Positions 57,697 through 64,000 of a DNA stretch of 64,000 nt are shown here, one piece after another (positions within the stretch are counted from its first letter, which is position 1; each line of letters starts with the position of its first letter). The notes under the pieces are model-generated. The model was not told the DNA's origin and made no database searches. It worked only from the letters and a program-made list of their open reading frames with translations. The translations under genes and the position numbers were made by a program. This stretch comes from Cyathus striatus (taxonomy: Eukaryota > Basidiomycota > Agaricomycetes > Agaricales > Nidulariaceae), in assembly GCA_025738555.1 (NCBI GenBank), contig JAOVFP010000004.1, forward strand, positions 3,100,001 through 3,164,000, read 5' to 3'.

Positions 57697-59766
57697 TCAC
57701 AGGAAAATTTTAGTAAAATACTTTTTAATGTTCTCCAAAATACTGATCCTAGCACCAACGACGCCATCTGGCCGAACTATAACAACACTCAGCCCACCAG
57801 TGCTGCAGATCGAGTAGCTCTTGGAGGCATAACCCTGACAGTCAACTAAGACGACATCGAAGTTAGTAGAATTGCCAGCTTTTTTATCACGTTCGGAGAC
57901 AATCAGCGCAGACTTGACTAAGGCCTTGGGTAGCCTCTCGACTATCACACGCAATGATCTATGTTGCTCTGTGGATCCTCCGAAAACAAGGACAGTGTGA
58001 TAGGAACTCCCATACAGCTGAAAGAGGGATGTATCTTCCTTCGAAGGAGAGACCTGTAGTAGTCCTGGAGCATTCGGCGCTCTGTCTCCTGCTCGAGCTG
58101 CATTTGAACTCTCGGTGGAGTATGCGAATCCGATGTATTTCTCGAAGTCTGGGCCGTCGTCGAGAACTATAGAGCTGGTGCGATAGTTCACGCCTAACAT
58201 ATACAACTCGTTTCCCCGTGTCCAAGCGGCTGCTGCTTCCTTAGGATCTTTGGACTTAATAGTTTGCTTCATCAACTCTGTCGTTTTGTTTAGCATTTCT
58301 GCTATCACTGGGATCAGTTCTTCATCATAGGTTTCGAGGAGGCTAGGAGGGGTCAATCCTTTCACTACAAGAGCTAGTTTCCAGCCAAGGTTAAACTAAG
58401 TTCGTGTAAGTTGTCAACGAGTTAACCTCCTTCTAAGTTCTGACCTACTAACTGCTTACCGAATCCTGAGAGCTAGAATTCATTCCCTGAGGATACTGGG
58501 TTAGGTATTCCATCGATTATGAAGTACTAATAACATGACTAACCTGTGCACCCGTGGGGCTATGGCAGTGGGCAGCATCTGGGGTAAGTTCAGTACACAC
58601 AGAAAAAGTGGCAATTAAAGATACCTAACTTACCTCCGGCAACAAATACTCGTCCAAGATGAAATTTATCTACCATACGAGCACTGGGTCTGTTCAACGA
58701 CGTCAAAATGAAATATACCGGGAAATATCACTAGTTCGGAGACCCACTTAAATGCATTGACCCATAGTAGATCCCCAAACTCGAAATCCTTTCTATCCGT
58801 AATTTCTTCGATTGCCTTGATAAGATCTTTGCGACCAGAGCTCATGGAAACATGGCTGAGGTCTACCCCTGCAATCCAAAAGCAATAGACGTTAAGATCT
58901 TGTCCTGAGGGACGCAATGCTACCCTGAAAAGGTTATCAAAATAGATATACATGTGACAAAAGATATATATATTTACAGTTTCGATTGCAAGTCACCCCA
59001 AAAATGCCAAATCTGAACCACTAAGTCATTTATCCGACTGCAATGAATGAAACTGAAGGTACATTTCCGCTCAATCCTTTCTTCATTACAATATCTCCAA
59101 TCTTTATAGTTCCTCCTTCGAGTGATTCACCCAAAAACGAAAGACCTAGTATCTTCGCACAACGCTTCGAGCACCATCAGCCCCTACAAGGTATGAGAAA
59201 TTTGCAACTTCGGGGACTGCTTCGTCGCTAATTGTTTTAATGAGATGAGCTGTAACATGGTCGTCATTTTGTTGCAGATCCTTCAACGCAGTGCCGAGTT
59301 CAGTTTCTACACCATATTTCCGGATATGTGCTCGAAGGATCACTTCTTGATGATTCTGCCCAACTACGAGTGGGTTTGTCTATTACGGCGTCAGACACTG
59401 TAGACAATCACACTACAAAATAAAAAACATACGTAAGGCACAGAAGACATAGCCTCAATGTGAGTGGTCATATTTTGCTCCAGTAATATGTTAGTTCCGC
59501 CAGGGAGTTCATAACTTCTTCGCGTAGGTACTTCATCAGCAATCTTAAGTATATCTGGCAATGTACCCAGTATATTATGAAGCTCCAAGGTACGCGGCTA
59601 ACATATAAAGTGGTTGATAACTCACTTTCATGATAGCACTGCAGCAATGTTTGCTCACCAAGATACCTGCTCCTCTTTCTCCAGCGCGATGAGAGGTTTC
59701 TTTATCTATGATTCGAACAGACACTCCATTCTGAAGAAGGGATAATGGATGCCTTTCCGTAGGAAT
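57697..59766 (-). pseudogene. PHBH-type FAD monooxygenase, 5' truncated and frameshifted
   Basis: Family segments follow in order. They are LLQNGVSVRIIDKE and RAGERGAGIL, RTLELHNILGTLPDI, NFSYLVGADGARSVVRR, LGLSFLGESLEGGTIKIGDI, VALRPSGQDLNVYCFWIAG and FGDLLWVNAFKPSARMVDKF. DAAHCHSPTGAQGMNSSSQD and FNLGWKLALV come next, then a thioredoxin-like C-terminal domain ending ENIKKYFTKIFL. This is the aromatic-hydroxylase family (phenol or hydroxybenzoate type). The N-terminal GxGxxG segment is missing: the sequence begins IPTERHPLSLLQNG right after an in-frame TAG. A 1-nt shift at about 59146-59152 separates VVRR from LGLSFLG. A further shift is possible near 59000. It is not expected to be functional. 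Confidence 0.78.
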
Positions 59767-60753
59767 CTATCCATGTCTTTTTTGAATAGATTTGAATAGA
59801 TTGCTGTTTGCCGAGATGCCGATTTTCGCTTATCATTGCGTAGCTTAGGTGGGGCCTTCACAGAATTTCATAGATTTTGAAGTCTGGAGAGGCCTCAGGA
59901 CCCCTCGCCAGATTTTAAAGTCTTGAATAAACCTCACTAAGGCTCGCTTAGGACACTTACGCATCCTTGGCCTTCCTGTTACTATCATTTGATGAGTGAT
60001 GCAAAGTCATGGGGTGTTGCAAAATGCAACTTTTAACACATCGGCTGGTCCGATAACATTGAAAATTTGCATATAGATGTATTTACATTTGGTATTTAAG
60101 ATTCTATATTTTATTTCATACAATTCCAAGCTTAGACAACTGATAGGTACCAATTACACCGAAATTTACTGATTATTCACACTTTACAGTTAATAACACA
60201 GCGATAAATCAATCATACAGCATCATATCTTAGACATACCATTTACATACACATATAAACTATTCTGTGCATGAATTTTGATTGTGTCCATGGAGTTACA
60301 GTATATAAGTACAAAATATGTGCAAGCATGACAAAGAGAACAGATGTAGGCTGTCACGATGTTGTCAATCACTTTGCAAAGTGCAAGCAAAGTTGAAGTG
60401 AAGTGCAAAACCCTTTGCAAATGTACAAGGCTAAGTGTGACCAAGTGTGATGAAATTGGCAGAACCCCATGAGTTAGGACCCTTCAGCAGAGGGTGGTTT
60501 GCACTTCAAAGACATCGTATTTCCACAAAAAAATTAGATATTCTGCAAGATGAGAAGTATACCTTTCGAATGGTATATGCATGATGTGCATGCAAGGTCT
60601 TGATGAATGCACTAGAACAGGCTAGAACACAAAGAGTACTTACACTAGGTTTTAATGCTCTCCATCAGACAAAAGCAGATTCATGTTCAGATATACTAGT
60701 ACAGGTATCTGGAAACTACTAGTAAAGTACACATCCTACAAGATGTGTGTCAC
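59767..60753. other. Intergenic, AT-rich
   Basis: Contains a short tandem (TTTGAATAGA twice at 59779-59799) and no gene. CpG becomes rare from about 60570 on. Confidence 0.4.
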
Positions 60754-61483
60754 TTAGAAAAGTCCAACAAATCCAAGGGTACCAAAAGTAAGAATGAAGC
60801 CAAGGCCCTTGAGAAGACTGCCCACAGCAAACAATCTAGATAAAGCATTAATGACCAGGTCACTGAAAGATAAATACAAAAAACATACAATACACCAATG
60901 AGCTTGAGAACACCAGCAACAACGAGCTCAAGTCTGAAAAGAACCTTGTTGAGAGCTGCATCAATGCTGAATGTGATGAACAGGAATCTGAACTGGGGCT
61001 TGTGCTTCTTGAAGTTGTTGAGGCTCATGGTGATATCCTATATATTGGTCAGCTCAAGGGTGTGCAAACATTTAAATTCAGGAGAGCTTACAGAATATAC
61101 CAGGGCAATAGAATTAGCAATATCACTTGGACTTCTGCCAGAGCTGGTGTCAATCTTGCCTTGCAAGCCATTGAAGGAAGTGGATGTGGTATTGAGTGCA
61201 GCCACAAGGTTGGCAAACATGGGGGAAACTTGGTCTTGAGTGGTGCTATCACTCACAGCAAGTGCATCTATAATCATCATGCATTAGTATAAATTCAAAA
61301 CAACCCAAAATAATAGAGTGTACCAATCTGGGGAATGATGGTGCTGGTGCTGGCCTTGAGGGTGTTCACAACAGCCAGGACATCAGAGATGTCCTCCTGC
61401 TTCTTGACAGCTGCAGGTGTGGTGGCAGCAGAGATGATGCCAAGAGCTAAGACAGTGAGAGATGCAATGCAAGAGAAGAACAT
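60754..61483 (-). CDS. HsbA-like secreted hydrophobic-surface-binding protein
   Basis: Four exons. The signal peptide is MFFSCIASLTVLALGIISAA. Next come EDISDVLAVVNTLKAST and STIIPQIG, then DSTTQDQVSPMFANLVAALN. A third exon reads SIDAALNKVLFRLELVVAGV. The last exon has a Gly/Leu/Phe-rich tail ending GTLGFVGLF. This helix pattern is that of basidiomycete hydrophobic-surface-binding-protein A-like proteins, small secreted amphipathic helical proteins thought to coat hydrophobic substrates and help enzymes dock. The gene is embedded in DNA nearly free of CpG dinucleotides, which gives codon use quite unlike the rest of the window, yet the frame and splice sites are intact. Confidence 0.68.
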
Positions 61484-61545
61484 GATGAATTGGTTGTTGG
61501 GATATGCTGCTGGTGTGCTGCTGGGGGATAAGAGCCCATACAGGT

Positions 61546-61553
61546 CTTTTATA
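61546..61553 (-). promoter_or_regulatory. TATA box of HsbA-like gene
   Basis: TATAAAAG on the minus strand, about 63 bp before the start codon. Confidence 0.5.
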
Positions 61554-62576
61554 CAGTCTCAGAAGTTTCTAATTCATGTTACATGGATATTGTGTCTTCT
61601 CAAATGAAGATATCACAAGTGACAATATTAGATAGTCAAACCATACCACTGGAAAAGATGGAGAAACCTGGATATTGTACATGCTCTTTGCAACAAAGCC
61701 AAACATGAAGGAAATGATGAGTTCATGAACTCAACATAATGTGCAACTGTGATCAGCATAAACACACCTGATAGAATTTTGGCGATTCTGTCCAATAATG
61801 TTCAAAGGTTCCCTCCACTATTGTCGCCATCCTTAAAATGTCCTTCTTTATGACATCCATATGTTGATGGAATGTCATCCAATGTGAGATAGATGCACAT
61901 TACCACCGTAACCTATACATGTAGACATGATCACCATAAAGTTGTGGAGCCTTAAACTTCGTCACCAGAAATTCACGAAAAGTCGCCATTGATTCAAGAA
62001 CCTGATGTGCCATAGTGACAGTTCCAAGTTGTGCATCATGTATACATAGCCTCACTAATTATCAGTTGGTGTTGAAGATAAAAGGTAATTCCAGGGTAGT
62101 TTCAAATTTATGTTAACAATTGTAATGTAAATAGAGTGAACTTTGAAAATTACCAATACATTACTTTCAACATTGAACAAATAGATAGATTTTAATTTCA
62201 AAGAACCAGAAAGACTTATATTATTGTGGATGTTGCATAGCACCAGTGAATATATGGTCCCAATCAATCTACAAGTTTGATCACTGATGTCTTCTTCATT
62301 GACCAAAGTTGACCACATATGCTTTAACAAATGCTGATTGACATCGATGGTGTAATGCACTTCAGAAGTGTAGGATGGTGGGAATGTGAACAAGTCTGTC
62401 TGACATTGGCCTGACATGACATGACAAAATAGTTAAGGCTCACATTTGAATAAAATAACCTGTCAGACATGTGTGGGTTATAACCAGCAAATGTGATATG
62501 GTTCTAAAATCACCTTGTTTAGTGTTATCAAGGTCTCCTTTGTTTGTGGACATCTCTTCTTGCAGGTGTTCAGCTA
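61554..62576. other. Intergenic, CpG-poor
   Basis: No supported gene. A 120-codon minus-strand frame at 62055-62417 has no family features. Confidence 0.35.
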
Positions 62577-62611
62577 CAGTTTGCGACATTTAAACACCAC
62601 AAATTTATTAA

Positions 62612-62803
62612 GCGAATTTTCTAGCAACCACAAACAACTTTTAGCTTCCAAAAATCATCAGAATAGCATAGTTACAATGTAATCTACAATATTCCACAAG
62701 CAGATTTTCGAAATTCCGATTTTTTTGATTTTTTAGCCCAAAAATTTGGCACTTGGCCATAAAAAATAGTAAAAATCATGAAAAATGTATTTTTAGTATG
62801 CTT
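62612..62803 (+). repeat. Internal direct repeat, copy 1
   Basis: From CTAGCAACCACAAA to TTTTTAGTATGCT. Nearly the same sequence recurs at 62891-63086. Confidence 0.8.
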
Positions 62804-62890
62804 TCATTGATAGCAATATGATTCTGCAAAAAAACAGCCTCTGAATTGCTTCACTGGGCACTAAAAAATTGCTTTTCTAAAATCCATAAG

Positions 62891-63086
62891 TGAATCTTCT
62901 AGCAACCACAAATGACTTTTAGCTTCCGAAAATCATCGGAATAGGATAGTTATGATGTAATCTACAATATTCCATAAGCAGATTTTCGAAATTCCGATTT
63001 TTTTTTTTTGATTTTTAGCCCAAAAATTTTGCACTTTGCCATAAAAAAAATAGTAAAATCATGAAAAATGTATTTTTAGTATGCTT
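62891..63086 (+). repeat. Internal direct repeat, copy 2
   Basis: Matches 62612-62803 with scattered changes and a longer T run at 63000. Confidence 0.8.
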
Positions 63087-63256
63087 GTTTCTGCCAAAAT
63101 TTCATTGTGAATTGAACCCAATAGAAATGGTATGTATGTTTTAATAATATTACAAATTTAAATTATTGAGCATACACTTTGACAGTACTGGGGGTGGGCA
63201 AAATATCAGTATCGTGAAGAAGATAAAAGAACCTTTCAAGATGCAAAAAAGCAGTT

Positions 63257-63442
63257 GTGAAATATCTAGATGCTTGTCCTCTGGATGTTATTTGTCATTT
63301 TATAAACCAAACATGGCGATTTATGAGTGCATATAGGTGTGGTTTAACAGGTGAAGCAGCAGAATGGGCTGTTAGACAGCATCATCAACACTGTCAAGTC
63401 TTGAATCATGCTATGATGGCACTTGAGGCTATTGTATCCTAA
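63257..63442 (+). pseudogene. Transposase C-terminal fragment
   Basis: A 61-codon frame (MKYLDACPLDVICHFINQTW, then RFMSAYRCGLTGEAAEWAVR) resembling the C-terminal region that follows the DDE domain in agaricomycete Tc1/mariner-like transposases. The catalytic part is absent. The recognition is from memory of the family pattern. Confidence 0.5.
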
Positions 63443-63633
63443 ATTAAGCTATGTAACATGTCAATTTTTTTGCCAAAAAATTTGGCACAGCTATTTTATT
63501 GTGGGAATTTCACAAAAACATCATTTTTGTATGTATTTTGACCTTCTGATTCTGAATCTGTAATTAGTTTGCCCTGAAAAATTCATTTTCCTACTGTAAT
63601 AAAATTTGTGGTGTTTAAGTGTCACAAACTGTA

Positions 63634-64000
63634 TACTTGAGCGAAGTGTTGCAAATGGATCTATTGGAGTGATGCAAGAGTGACTTGAACATCTGGAACA
63701 ATCAACATAAACAGATTTGTTGCTGTTTGTTTATATTTGAAGATGATGTACCACTGTCCACACAATGCCTGTGATACAGTTCTCTGAGTCATCCTTAAGC
63801 TTTCTATTTCACCTCCATAAGTACAGGTTTTCTGCACTTTCCCAGAAATTAGACACTGAATTAAATTCAAATTTCGTTAATCATTAAATCATTATAAGCT
63901 GCTGGATTCCAGCACTTGAAGTTGCACAACACCTACTACATACCCATATTGCCCCAGCTGTCATTGACTTGTCCCATTGGAAAGGAACATTGTGCTTAAG
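63634..64000. other. Window end, no feature
   Basis: AT-rich DNA to the right of the transposon remnant. Nothing is recognised. Confidence 0.35.

Larger units (their letters stand above)
62577..63631 (+). mobile_element. Tc1/mariner-like element remnant
   Basis: A 1055-bp element with inverted ends of about 33 bp, beginning CAGTTTGCGACATTTAAACA. The right end read inward is CAGTTTGTGACACTTAAACA. It is flanked by TA on both sides (62575-62576 and 63632-63633). The CAGT terminus and TA target are typical of Tc1/mariner-type elements. Inside are two direct repeats and a short frame resembling the C-terminus of agaricomycete DDE transposases. No complete transposase is present. Confidence 0.8.

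Noticed and set aside
62055..62417. 120-codon minus-strand frame
   Set aside because: Composition is that of AT-rich, CpG-poor DNA and no family pattern is present.

Overview
This is nuclear DNA from a filamentous basidiomycete, most likely a wood- or litter-decaying agaricomycete. The evidence is many short (about 45-70 bp) GT-AG introns, AA9 polysaccharide monooxygenases, AA3-type GMC oxidoreductases, a PL14-type lyase, OPT transporter, F-box and HsbA-like families, and an EriG-like UbiA-type terpene cyclase. The species cannot be named from the sequence.

Layout. 1-0.8 kb: 3' truncated LYR-motif mitochondrial-type gene. 2.8-4.7 kb: secreted carboxylesterase A. 5.7-7.4 kb: decayed APH/AIM9-like kinase pseudogene. 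8.4-9.6 kb: AA9 LPMO. 9.9-11.3 kb: 2-oxoglutarate/Fe(II) oxygenase. 11.6-14.1 kb: TPR protein and a small membrane protein. 15.5-18 kb: two tiny single-domain dsRNA-binding proteins and a hypothetical gene. 18.5 kb: 16-bp minisatellite. 20.8-23.2 kb: second AA9 LPMO and a PL14-type lyase. 24.1-25.7 kb: coiled-coil protein with a retroelement-type RNase H domain. 27.0-28.8 kb: secreted agmatinase-like ureohydrolase. 29.5-33.0 kb: OPT transporter.

33.1-53.9 kb is the centrepiece and looks like a diterpenoid glycoside biosynthetic cluster. It holds a UDP-glycosyltransferase, a UbiA-type diterpene cyclase, a GGPP synthase, two divergently transcribed GMC oxidoreductases, an F-box protein, a cytochrome P450, a short-chain dehydrogenase and a second cyclase copy killed by one in-frame stop. 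Read as a pathway: GGPPS makes GGPP, the membrane cyclase folds it into a polycycle, the P450 hydroxylates, GMC and SDR enzymes oxidise or reduce, and the UGT adds a sugar. This gene content resembles the fungal cyathane-xyloside (erinacine-type) pathway, but the product is an inference.

The cluster lies between two inverted copies of an esterase plus LYR-gene block (left 1-4.9 kb, right 54.7-57.7 kb). On the right the LYR copy is a decayed pseudogene that stops 4 bp from a broken FAD monooxygenase. The last 4 kb hold an HsbA-like secreted protein gene in a stretch almost devoid of CpG, then a Tc1/mariner-like element remnant with TA flanks.
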